Source: Maribacter orientalis
GTDB lineage: Bacteria; Bacteroidota; Bacteroidia; Flavobacteriales; Flavobacteriaceae
Length of the DNA: 64,000 bases
Assembly: GCF_900109345.1 (NCBI RefSeq)
Contig: NZ_FNZN01000012.1
Coordinates: 33,636 to 97,635 of the forward strand
Direction: 5' to 3'
Under the pieces are notes generated by a model. The model had not been told where the DNA came from. It did not search any database and worked only from the letters and a program-made list of their open reading frames with translations. Shown one piece after another: positions 17,692 to 26,219 of this stretch; positions within the stretch are counted from its first letter, which is position 1, and each line of letters begins with the position of its first letter. The translations under genes were made by a program, and so were the position numbers.

Positions 17692-18720
17692 ATGTTGGAA
17701 AACGAAACAATTTATATACTTGCTATAGAATCTTCTTGTGATGATACTTCTGCGGCAGTTTTAATGAACGATAAAGTGCTTAGTAATGTTGTTGCCACCC
17801 AAGCAATTCACAAAGAATACGGAGGTGTTGTACCAGAACTGGCATCAAGAGCGCATCAACAAAACATAGTCCCCGTAGTCGATCAAGCAATAGCCAGAGC
17901 AAATATCGATAAAAAACAATTATCAGCCATAGCATTTACAAGAGGACCTGGGTTAATGGGATCCCTTCTCGTAGGCACCTCATTCGCAAAGTCATTGTCC
18001 TTAGGTTTACAAATACCTCTCATAGAGGTTAACCATATGAAAGCTCATGTTTTGGCACACTTTATTAACGATGATAGCATGAAGCCGCCTAAATTTCCTT
18101 TCTTGGCATTAACAATAAGTGGTGGACATACTCAAATTGTGCAGGTCAATGATTTTTTTGACATGAAAATTATAGGACAAACCTTAGATGATGCTGTCGG
18201 TGAAGCTTTTGATAAAAGTGCGAAAATTTTAGGTTTACCCTACCCTGGGGGACCTTTAATTGACAAATATGCCGCTACTGGAAATTCGCATAAATTTGAA
18301 TTCCCGATTCCAAAAGTGAAAGAGCTCGACTTTAGCTTCAGCGGATTAAAAACCAGCATCCTGTATTTCATTCAAAAACAAACCAAAATAGACCCACATT
18401 TTATAGAAAATAATCTTGAAGATATCTGCGCATCCATTCAATATACCATTATAACCATTTTAATGAAAAAACTTAAAAAAGCGGTTAAACTAACAGGTAT
18501 TAAAGAGATAGCTATAGGTGGAGGGGTTTCTGCAAATTCTGGCATTAGAAAAGCTTTAATGGATACTCAAACTACATACGGTTGGAAAACCTATGTACCT
18601 AAGTTTGAATATTGCACAGATAATGCTGCCATGATTGGTATAGTTGGGTATTATAAATATAAAAATGAAGTATTTGCGCAGCAAGATGTGACCGCAAAAG
18701 CCAGATATTTAATTTCTTGA
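17692..18720 (+). CDS. tsaD: tRNA N6-adenosine threonylcarbamoyltransferase TsaD
   Basis: 342 residues from ATG 17692. An in-frame ATG at 17656 would add 12 unconserved residues and lies upstream of the likely transcription start, so I reject it. Family motifs: LAIESSCDDTSAA at the N-terminus, the metal-binding HMKAHVLAH, SGGHTQIV, and GGGVSANSGIR with a downstream TDNAAMIG. TsaD, with TsaB and TsaE, transfers the threonylcarbamoyl group to A37 of ANN-decoding tRNAs. It leads a plus-strand operon with rsmE, a DUF4159 gene, a permease and a methyltransferase. Confidence 0.96.
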   Translation: MLENETIYILAIESSCDDTSAAVLMNDKVLSNVVATQAIHKEYGGVVPELASRAHQQNIVPVVDQAIARANIDKKQLSAIAFTRGPGLMGSLLVGTSFAKSLSLGLQIPLIEVNHMKAHVLAHFINDDSMKPPKFPFLALTISGGHTQIVQVNDFFDMKIIGQTLDDAVGEAFDKSAKILGLPYPGGPLIDKYAATGNSHKFEFPIPKVKELDFSFSGLKTSILYFIQKQTKIDPHFIENNLEDICASIQYTIITILMKKLKKAVKLTGIKEIAIGGGVSANSGIRKALMDTQTTYGWKTYVPKFEYCTDNAAMIGIVGYYKYKNEVFAQQDVTAKARYLIS

Positions 18721-18736
18721 TTTAACCAAAAATTAT

Positions 18737-19444
18737 ATGCAATTATTTTATAATTCTGATGTAAAAACTAACGATACCCATTTTACTTTTGATACTAATG
18801 AAAGTAAACATATTATCAAAGTGCTTAGAAAGAGAAAAGGTGATGAATTATGGATTACAAATGGTGAAGGTTATTTATTTAGAGCCAAAATTATAGATGA
18901 TTCTATTAAGAAATGTGAGGTTGAACTCATGTCTTCTAAAAAAACACATCCTAAATTATATTGGCTTCATATGGCGGTAGCACCTACAAAAATGAATGAC
19001 CGTTTTGAATGGTTTTTAGAAAAGGCCACAGAAATAGGTGTTGATGAAATCACACCAATAATCTGTGATCGTTCTGAACGTAAAATTCTTAAGTTAGACC
19101 GAATGCAAAGGGTTATAGAATCTGCCATGAAGCAATCACTTCAAACGTATTTACCAAAATTAAATGAGCCAATAAGTTTATCAGATTTTTTAGAAAAACC
19201 TATTACCGGTTTACAGTTTATTGCCCATTGCGAAGACAGCGAACGTCATGAACTAAAGCGAAGAGTTGTTGCCGATCAAGATATAACCATTTTAATTGGT
19301 CCTGAAGGTGATTTCACCTCATCTGAAATTATAAGTGCAATGGCAAAAGGGTACGCACCAGTTACCATGGGCAAAACTAGATTGAGAACAGAAACTGCAG
19401 CCATTGTAGCATGTACCATTGTTGCCTCCATCAATAATGGATAA
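18737..19444 (+). CDS. rsmE: 16S rRNA (uracil(1498)-N(3))-methyltransferase RsmE
   Basis: 235 residues of the SPOUT methyltransferase family. The N-terminal PUA-like part includes KHIIKVLRKRKGDELWITNG, and the C-terminal knot carries LIGPEGDFTSSEI and the SAM-binding MGKTRLRTETA. RsmE methylates U1498 of 16S rRNA in assembled 30S subunits. It follows tsaD by 16 bases, consistent with a translation-related operon. Confidence 0.95.
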   Translation: MQLFYNSDVKTNDTHFTFDTNESKHIIKVLRKRKGDELWITNGEGYLFRAKIIDDSIKKCEVELMSSKKTHPKLYWLHMAVAPTKMNDRFEWFLEKATEIGVDEITPIICDRSERKILKLDRMQRVIESAMKQSLQTYLPKLNEPISLSDFLEKPITGLQFIAHCEDSERHELKRRVVADQDITILIGPEGDFTSSEIISAMAKGYAPVTMGKTRLRTETAAIVACTIVASINNG

Positions 19445-19516
19445 ATAAAATATCTATCGATGACTTTACAACAAATTGAAAATAATACTCCAATAATTTT
19501 TCATCTACTAATTTCG

Positions 19517-19524
19517 TAGATTTG
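19517..19524 (+). promoter_or_regulatory. Possible promoter box before the DUF4159 gene
   Basis: TAGATTTG matches TAnnTTTG, but it ends only 3 bases before the ATG at 19528 and has no minus-33 partner, so a transcript from it would be leaderless. It may be a chance match. Confidence 0.2.
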
Positions 19525-19527
19525 ATT

Positions 19528-20178
19528 ATGAGAAATTTTATCCGCCTGCTCTTCTTTTGCATTTTAATTTCAAGCCTTTCAGTAAAGGGGCAAGAAGTTG
19601 CAATTTTAAAATATCAAGGCGGTGGTGATTGGTACGCGAACCCAACTGCATTACCCAATTTAATTAAATTTTGCAATAACAATATCGGCACTACTTTGAG
19701 CGATAAACCTGAAACTGTAGAGGTTGGCAGTTCTTCTATTTTTCAATATCCATTTATACATATGACAGGCCATGGCAATGTGGTGTTTTCTGAAGAAGAG
19801 CTAGAGAATTTAAGAAACTATCTTTTAGCTGGTGGGTTTCTGCATATTGATGATAATTATGGAATGAAACCTTATATCACCAGGGAAATAAAAAGACTTT
19901 TCCCAGATTCTAATCTAGAAGAACTTGGAGCAGATCATCCTATATTTTCAAATAGCTACCGTTTTGCACAAGGGTTACCTAAAATACATGAGCATGATGG
20001 TCAACGCCCACAAGCTTTCGCGATTACAATTAATAACAGAATTGTATTGCTATTTACCTCAGAATCAGATTTAGGAGATGGCTGGGAAGATCCCACAGTA
20101 CATAACGATTCTGCCGAAATACGAGAAAAAGCTCTAAAAATGGGCGCTAACATTATCACCTATGTATTTAAAAGTTAA
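19528..20178 (+). CDS. DUF4159 domain secreted protein
   Basis: 216 residues from the ATG at 19528 (a TTG six bases earlier is in frame but needless). There is a signal peptide (MRNFIRLLFFCILISSLSVKG). The remainder is the DUF4159 fold, seen in EVAILKYQGGGDWYANPT, FIHMTGHGNVVFS, LLAGGFLHIDDNYG and LLFTSESDLGDGWED. The fold is glutamine-amidotransferase-like, but its activity is unknown. It is placed after rsmE (spacer 83 bases) and 3 bases before an AI-2E family permease, suggesting co-expression with that membrane protein. Confidence 0.87.
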   Translation: MRNFIRLLFFCILISSLSVKGQEVAILKYQGGGDWYANPTALPNLIKFCNNNIGTTLSDKPETVEVGSSSIFQYPFIHMTGHGNVVFSEEELENLRNYLLAGGFLHIDDNYGMKPYITREIKRLFPDSNLEELGADHPIFSNSYRFAQGLPKIHEHDGQRPQAFAITINNRIVLLFTSESDLGDGWEDPTVHNDSAEIREKALKMGANIITYVFKS

Positions 20179-20181
20179 GTA

Positions 20182-21282
20182 ATGACTTCAAAGACTATTT
20201 CAAAAGGCATTCTTAGAGCCATAGGCTTCATACTTGGCGTTGCCCTATTGCTTTATTTTCTATTTACCGTACGTTCAGTATTGGCATATTTGGCCATCGC
20301 TGCAGTTGTGGCCTTAATTGGAAGACCGTTAGTTAAGTTCTTAAGGTTGAAACTTAAATTCCCAAATATTCTAGCTGTTGTTGCTACAATGTTAATTATG
20401 GTTGGGGTTTTAGCCGGCATAGTTGCCTTATTCATCCCACTTCTATCGGAGCAAAGTAAAAACCTTTCTCTTCTTGATATTGAGGAATTACAAAAAAGCC
20501 TTAACACGCTATACCATCAAATTACGAACTACCTAGGCCTGTCATCACATATTGTAGATGATGTCATTGACGATGTTGCGCTAGAGAAAAACATTTTGAA
20601 AGGTTTAGACATAGGGTTTATTCCTGACTTTTTAAACTCTTTTTTAACAGTTTTAAGTTCTGCAAGTATTGGTTTATTTTCAGTTCTATTCATTTCTTTT
20701 TTCTTTCTAAAGGACAGAAGGCTTTTTGAACATGGCCTTTTAATATTTATTCCCCAAACTAAAAAACAGCGTACAACAAATTCAATAGAAAAAATAAATA
20801 ATTTGTTATCTAGATACTTTGTTGGATTACTGCTCCAAATATTCATTCTCTTTCTAATTTACACCATTGTTCTGCTAATAGTAGGTATTGAAAATGCCGT
20901 AGTCATAGCATTTCTTTGTGCACTTTTTAACATCATCCCCTATATAGGGCCAATTATCGGTGGCGTAATGATGCTGACATTAACCATGACCAGTAACTTA
21001 GGATTTAATTTTAGTGAAGTAATTCTTCCTAAAACAGGTTATGTTTTCTTAGGATTATTACTCGGACAATTGGTCGATAATTTCTTCTCACAACCTTTTA
21101 TATTTTCAAATAGCGTAAAATCACATCCTTTAGAGATTTTCTTGATCATCATTATTGCAGGTTTACTTTTCGGTGTAGTAGGTATGATTGTCGCAGTACC
21201 AGGTTATACTGCCATAAAGGTTATTTTGAAAGAGTTTTTATCAGAGAACCAAATCGTTAAATCATTGACCCAAAATCTATAA
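20182..21282 (+). CDS. AI-2E family (PerM-like) transporter
   Basis: 366 residues with about eight membrane segments: two pairs at the N-terminus (about 12-30, 36-48, 60-88), a soluble helical stretch (90-150), then four at the C-terminus (about 155-176, 208-238, 240-275, 290-345). The C-terminal motif NIIPYIGPIIGG is typical of the UPF0118/AI-2E exporter family. Members have been assigned to autoinducer-2 export or Na+/H+ antiport; the substrate here is not known. The start codon follows the DUF4159 stop by 3 bases. Confidence 0.9.
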   Translation: MTSKTISKGILRAIGFILGVALLLYFLFTVRSVLAYLAIAAVVALIGRPLVKFLRLKLKFPNILAVVATMLIMVGVLAGIVALFIPLLSEQSKNLSLLDIEELQKSLNTLYHQITNYLGLSSHIVDDVIDDVALEKNILKGLDIGFIPDFLNSFLTVLSSASIGLFSVLFISFFFLKDRRLFEHGLLIFIPQTKKQRTTNSIEKINNLLSRYFVGLLLQIFILFLIYTIVLLIVGIENAVVIAFLCALFNIIPYIGPIIGGVMMLTLTMTSNLGFNFSEVILPKTGYVFLGLLLGQLVDNFFSQPFIFSNSVKSHPLEIFLIIIIAGLLFGVVGMIVAVPGYTAIKVILKEFLSENQIVKSLTQNL

Positions 21283-21289
21283 AACTTAA

Positions 21290-22474
21290 GTGAATCTTAA
21301 AATTTTATCTAATGAAGTACAACAGTTTATCAATGAAAATCTAGCTTCAGATATTCATAAGATTCTTTTAAAGAATTCACCTTTTTCTGAAGTAACATCT
21401 AAGGAGCTTGTAGAGCAAATAGAGTCTAAGTCAAAGTCTAAACACAAGCTACCAACTTGGTTTGCCACAAAAAACATCTTCTACCCTAATAAAATTAATC
21501 TTTCACAAACATCATCCGAAGTAGCAGCACATTATAAATCTTCTTTAGTACAAGGTAAAACCCTAATCGATATTACTGCTGGTCTTGGAATTGATTCTTT
21601 TGCTTTTAGCAAAAACATAAATAAAATAATTCATATTGAAAAGAATGAAGAATTATCTGCCATTGCACAACATAATTTCATTCAGTTAGAAGCAACGAAA
21701 ATTGAGTGTATATCTGCGGACGGAATATGTTTTTTAAAGAATAATTCACAAACATTTGATTGGATCTACCTAGACCCCTCAAGAAGAGATAAGAATAACA
21801 ATAAAGTATATTATTTATCTGATTGTGAACCTGATGTAAACGAGCATTTAATTTTCTTATTCACTAAGTCAAATAACATTTTAATTAAAACAGGTCCATT
21901 GCTTGATTTAAACAACGGATTAAAACAATTGAGAAGTGTAAAAGAAATACACATAGTGGCTATTGGTAACGATGTAAAAGAAGTACTATGGCTTTTAGAA
22001 AAAAATTATAGCGAAGAGCCACTAATAAAGACAATAAACTTTAAGAATGAAAATAAACAAACCTTTGATTTTTATTTGAATCAAGAACGGTCTGCAATAT
22101 CTACATATTCTATACCATTGGCATATTTGTATGAGCCAAACGCTGCTATTTTAAAATCTGGCTCCTTTGAATATGTAGGTAGGTATTATAATTTAAAAAA
22201 AATACATTCTAACTCCCACTTATATACTTCAGACAAATTAATTTCATTTCCAGGCCGTGTATTTAAAATTTTAAATATACTTGACTACAGTAAAAAATCT
22301 TTAAAGAACCTAGATATTTCTAAGGCTAATATTACAGCAAGAAATTTTCCTGATTCAGTCGAAAAAATCAGAAAAAAACTAAATCTTAAAGATGGTGGAC
22401 ATACCTATTTATTTTTTACGACAAATAAAGACCAAAAACATATTGTAATCAATTGCACCCAAATCTTCGAATAA
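21290..22474 (+). CDS. Class I SAM-dependent methyltransferase with THUMP-like domain (PG_1098 family)
   Basis: 394 residues starting with GTG at 21290, seven bases after the permease. A helical N-terminal region (1-85) is followed by a Rossmann methyltransferase core with the SAM motif DITAGLGIDSFAFS near 98 and a catalytic-type loop YLDPSRRD near 163, then a ferredoxin-like and THUMP-like C-terminus ending GGHTYLFFTTN. This matches the Bacteroidetes family named after Porphyromonas PG_1098. RNA methylation is likely from the THUMP-like module and the tsaD-rsmE context, but the target is unknown. Confidence 0.85.
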   Translation: MNLKILSNEVQQFINENLASDIHKILLKNSPFSEVTSKELVEQIESKSKSKHKLPTWFATKNIFYPNKINLSQTSSEVAAHYKSSLVQGKTLIDITAGLGIDSFAFSKNINKIIHIEKNEELSAIAQHNFIQLEATKIECISADGICFLKNNSQTFDWIYLDPSRRDKNNNKVYYLSDCEPDVNEHLIFLFTKSNNILIKTGPLLDLNNGLKQLRSVKEIHIVAIGNDVKEVLWLLEKNYSEEPLIKTINFKNENKQTFDFYLNQERSAISTYSIPLAYLYEPNAAILKSGSFEYVGRYYNLKKIHSNSHLYTSDKLISFPGRVFKILNILDYSKKSLKNLDISKANITARNFPDSVEKIRKKLNLKDGGHTYLFFTTNKDQKHIVINCTQIFE

Positions 22475-22862
22475 CTTGCTAAGATATTTAGTTCTTAAAT
22501 TAATATTCAATCCTCGATCCAGCTTACCACTACAACGATATAGAGAGACATTTTATCGTGTTATTTTACTACAATTTAAGCTTAAGATGTTAAAATTATT
22601 AACATTGGAATATGTGAATTAAAACGGGTCTAAATTATTGATATATCAACGATTACGGCTGTTCAAAGAGAATATTTTAAATACAATTTCAACAAATAGA
22701 ATTAAAGATCTCGTAAAATATTGCATTTGAATTATTACTATATGCGTTAAAATTGCTATTATTATACCGGATTTTGATTTTTTTAACATTTGACAGCTTT
22801 ATAGAATGATAAGAAAGGTCAGAATCTCGCAAATTAATTTAAACTAACAAACAACAACGATT
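22475..22862 (+). other. Intergenic leader of the first susC (388 bases), no gene
   Basis: AT-rich spacer without a supported ORF or RNA gene. It holds a perfect 12-bp palindrome TTGATATATCAA at 22638-22649, a 10-bp palindrome TTAAGCTTAA near 22576, and just before susC a near-promoter box AACATTTG (22785-22792; one mismatch to TAnnTTTG) about 70 bases upstream of the ATG. No clear minus-33 element was found. The regulator of this locus is not in the window. Confidence 0.5.
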
Positions 22863-25800
22863 ATGAGTCAAAAACGTGATTACAAGTCGATCAAATCCAA
22901 AAAAAGGTCTTCCTTTTTTAAATCAGGGATTTTATCGATGCTTGTTTGCTTAGGAGCCCAACTGGCCCAAGCAAATGAAATGACTGACACTTCAACTGAA
23001 GCAAAGGTTAAAACTGTACAATCAACGGTTACAGGTACTGTAACAGATGATTTAGGAACACCACTACCGGGAACAAACGTGGTAGAAAAGGGTACTACTA
23101 ATGGTACTCAAACAGATTTTGATGGTAACTATACCTTAAATGTAGAGCCGGGTGCTACATTGGTATTTAGTTATATAGGATTTCAAAGAAAAGAAGTTGC
23201 TGTTAATGGTCAATCGGTAGTTAATACTTCGTTAGCCGAAGATGCTTCTGCTTTAGACGAGGTTGTAGTAACAGGTTACCAAGTACTTACAAAACGTGAA
23301 ACTACAGCTGCAGTATCTATAGTAGCTGCTGAAGATTTAGCTGCAGTACCTTCTGGTAACATTGAACAACAATTACAAGGTAGGGTAGCTGGTGTAACTG
23401 TTCTTACAAACGGTCAACCAGGAACTACTAGTCAAATTAGGGTACGTGGTTTCAACTCTTTTGGAGATAACTCACCTTTATATGTTGTAGATGGTGTACC
23501 AACAAGAAATGTTGACTTTATAAACCCAGACGATGTTGAGACTGCTACAGTACTTAAAGATGCAGCAGCTGCGTCCATTTATGGAGCAAGAGCAGCAAAC
23601 GGTGTAATTGTCTATACTACTAAACAAGGATCTAGGTCGAAGAGAAAAACTTCGATGACCTTGAACGTAAATAGTGGTGTTGTGGATCCAAATGTTGCTG
23701 GTTCGCCTGATCAACTTAGTCCATTAGATATGGCAAGATACACTCATATTGGCTATGAGAACAATGCAGCTGCCAATGGTACAGCCGTACAATACACCCA
23801 CCCTCAATATGGAACTAACGCAACGCCTACCATACCTGACTATTTGCATGCAAATGGCCAAAATGGAGTAAGTGCTGGTGACGTTGATTTAGCTGCTGTA
23901 AGAGCAGCTTACGAAGCAGATCCTGAAAATACATTCTTAATTCGACCTAATTTAGCTGGAACAAATTGGTACAAAGAACTTACTCGAATTGCTCCACAAA
24001 GTAGAGTTTCTTTAGGTTTTGATGGTGGTAATGAAAATGGCCGATTTTATATGGGTATTTCTGCACAAAACCAAGATGGTATTGTACTTGGTCAAGAATT
24101 TTCAAGATATGCCGCGCGTTTCAACTCTGAATGGGATGTTACTCCATGGCTTTCTTTTGGTGAAAATTTTCAAGTGACTTATAGATCTACCAAAGGGATT
24201 GCCGGTGGTGCAGGTGGTGTTAATTCCTCTACTGAGGAAACCGAACTTTTATCTGCTTTTAGAATGCCTACTATTATTCCTGTTTATGATGAATTTGGTA
24301 GTTTTGCAAGTACGAAAGCTGCAGGGTTCAACAACCCAAGAAACCCAGTTAGAAGTAGAATATTGAATGCTGGAGATGACAAATCTTATAACATTGGTGG
24401 TTTCGGTAATATGTACGCGTTGGTTAAGCCATTTGAAGGTATGACTTTACGTTCTAGCCTTGGCGGTAGCTACGGAAATTATTATTTTGTAAATTATAAC
24501 TACAAATATTTAGGTGATTCAGAACCTGAAGCAAGTAACTCATTTAGTGAAGGCAGTGGTTATTCTTTTGCATGGACATTTACCAATACTTTTAGTTATG
24601 AAAAATTATTCGGTCAACATAAAATTACTGCCTTTGGTGGTATAGAAGCGTTGAATACTGGAAGAGGAAGAAATATTTCTGGTAATGGTATTAATCCTTT
24701 TTCTACCGATTTAGATTTTCAAAGTTTAACAGTAGTACAAAGTCCTAATGTAAACAGTAATCAATTCAAAGGATCTACGTACTTCTCTACTTTCGGAAAA
24801 TTAGATTATAATTTTAATGAAAAGTACTACTTAACAGGTGTACTTCGTCGTGATGGTTCTTCACGTTTTGGTGAAAATAAAAGATACGGTACATTCCCAG
24901 CTGTTTCTGCTGCTTGGAGAGTTATTGCTGAACCTTTTATGCAAAACCAAGATATTATTTCTGATTTGAAAGTTAGAGGTGGTTGGGGTGAAATGGGTAG
25001 TGATAACAACGTATCACCTAACAACCAATATTCTTTATTTGCTTCTGATCGGGGTAGTACTTTCTATCCAATCGATGGTCAAAATAGCGGTGCAAATGAA
25101 GGTTTTGCTGCTAGTAGAATCGGTAACGCAAATGCACAATGGGAAACGTCTGAAACAACAAACATTGGTTTTGACCTTTCTATGTTCAATAATAAACTAG
25201 AATTTATTCTTGATTGGTGGAAAAAGGATACTAAACAACTTTTATACCAAGTACCATTACCTGGTGTAACTGGTAATTATGCTGCTGCTCCATCAGTAAA
25301 CATTGGTGGTATGAGAAACCAAGGCGTAGATTTTCAAATAATAGGAAAAGGAAACTTTACTGAGGATATTTCTTTCGAAGTAACAAGTACTAATTCATTT
25401 CTTACAAATGAAATAACAGCATTGGCTCCAGGTATTGACTATTTTGGTGATCAATTTACTTATAGAGGTATTGCACCAATACGTAACTCTGTTGGGCAAT
25501 CAATATCTACTTTCTTTGGGTATAATGTTATTGGGTATTTTAATAGCGCAGATGAAGTTGCCAACTCGCCAGCTCAAGAAGGGAAAGGTTTAGGTCGTTT
25601 CAGATATGAGGATGTTAATGGTGATGGTGAAATTACTCCAGATGATAGAACTGTAATTGGTAGTGCTGTACCAGATTTTACAGGTGGTTTAGATTTAATC
25701 TTACGTTATAAAAATCTAGAATTCCAAACCTACTGGTATGGTTCTGTTGGTAACGAAATATTCAACCAAACTAAATGGTTTAGAGATTTCTTTGGAACAT

Positions 25801-26174
25801 TCGAAGGATCTGCAAAAGGAACAGGTGCTTTTAATTCTTGGACTCCTCAATTAGGTAATAATGCTGGTTCACCAATTTGGGAAAGTGCTTCTAACTTAAG
25901 TACAAGTGGTGCATCTAACTCTTGGTATGTAGAAGATGGTAGTTACTTAAGATTGGTTCAATTGCGTATAGGGTATAATTTTGACACCGCATTGGTTGAC
26001 AAAATGGGACTTAGAAAGTTAAACGTAGGTTTATCGGCGAACAATATTTGGACAATTACCAACTACGGTGGTCTTGATCCTCAAGTTGCTGGACCTGATA
26101 CTAACTTTGGTATTGATGTTGGTAACTTCCCTGTAACGCCTAGTTATGCAATCACCTTAGAAATAGGTATTTAA
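22863..26174 (+). CDS. SusC/RagA-type TonB-linked outer-membrane importer (first copy)
   Basis: 1103 residues. A long signal peptide (about 1-38) is followed by a carboxypeptidase-regulatory-like domain (53-128, VTGTVTDDLGTPLPGTNV), the SusC signature LDEVVVTGY at 131-139, a plug domain with LQGRVAGVTV and IRVRGFNS, and a 22-strand type barrel to the end (AITLEIGI). No STN signalling domain is present, so it should not itself signal to an anti-sigma factor. It imports large ligands captured with SusD, powered by TonB. Paired with susD 45 bases downstream; paralogous to the importer at 35593. Confidence 0.95.
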   Translation: MSQKRDYKSIKSKKRSSFFKSGILSMLVCLGAQLAQANEMTDTSTEAKVKTVQSTVTGTVTDDLGTPLPGTNVVEKGTTNGTQTDFDGNYTLNVEPGATLVFSYIGFQRKEVAVNGQSVVNTSLAEDASALDEVVVTGYQVLTKRETTAAVSIVAAEDLAAVPSGNIEQQLQGRVAGVTVLTNGQPGTTSQIRVRGFNSFGDNSPLYVVDGVPTRNVDFINPDDVETATVLKDAAAASIYGARAANGVIVYTTKQGSRSKRKTSMTLNVNSGVVDPNVAGSPDQLSPLDMARYTHIGYENNAAANGTAVQYTHPQYGTNATPTIPDYLHANGQNGVSAGDVDLAAVRAAYEADPENTFLIRPNLAGTNWYKELTRIAPQSRVSLGFDGGNENGRFYMGISAQNQDGIVLGQEFSRYAARFNSEWDVTPWLSFGENFQVTYRSTKGIAGGAGGVNSSTEETELLSAFRMPTIIPVYDEFGSFASTKAAGFNNPRNPVRSRILNAGDDKSYNIGGFGNMYALVKPFEGMTLRSSLGGSYGNYYFVNYNYKYLGDSEPEASNSFSEGSGYSFAWTFTNTFSYEKLFGQHKITAFGGIEALNTGRGRNISGNGINPFSTDLDFQSLTVVQSPNVNSNQFKGSTYFSTFGKLDYNFNEKYYLTGVLRRDGSSRFGENKRYGTFPAVSAAWRVIAEPFMQNQDIISDLKVRGGWGEMGSDNNVSPNNQYSLFASDRGSTFYPIDGQNSGANEGFAASRIGNANAQWETSETTNIGFDLSMFNNKLEFILDWWKKDTKQLLYQVPLPGVTGNYAAAPSVNIGGMRNQGVDFQIIGKGNFTEDISFEVTSTNSFLTNEITALAPGIDYFGDQFTYRGIAPIRNSVGQSISTFFGYNVIGYFNSADEVANSPAQEGKGLGRFRYEDVNGDGEITPDDRTVIGSAVPDFTGGLDLILRYKNLEFQTYWYGSVGNEIFNQTKWFRDFFGTFEGSAKGTGAFNSWTPQLGNNAGSPIWESASNLSTSGASNSWYVEDGSYLRLVQLRIGYNFDTALVDKMGLRKLNVGLSANNIWTITNYGGLDPQVAGPDTNFGIDVGNFPVTPSYAITLEIGI

Positions 26175-26219
26175 TAAAATAATAATATAATAATTAGTAA
26201 CTTTAAGAAAAAGTAAACT

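Noticed and set aside
19460..19519. A 19-codon ORF (MTLQQIENNT...) between rsmE and the DUF4159 gene
   Set aside because: Too short to judge, no recognisable motif, and no ribosome-binding evidence; possible chance ORF in the spacer.
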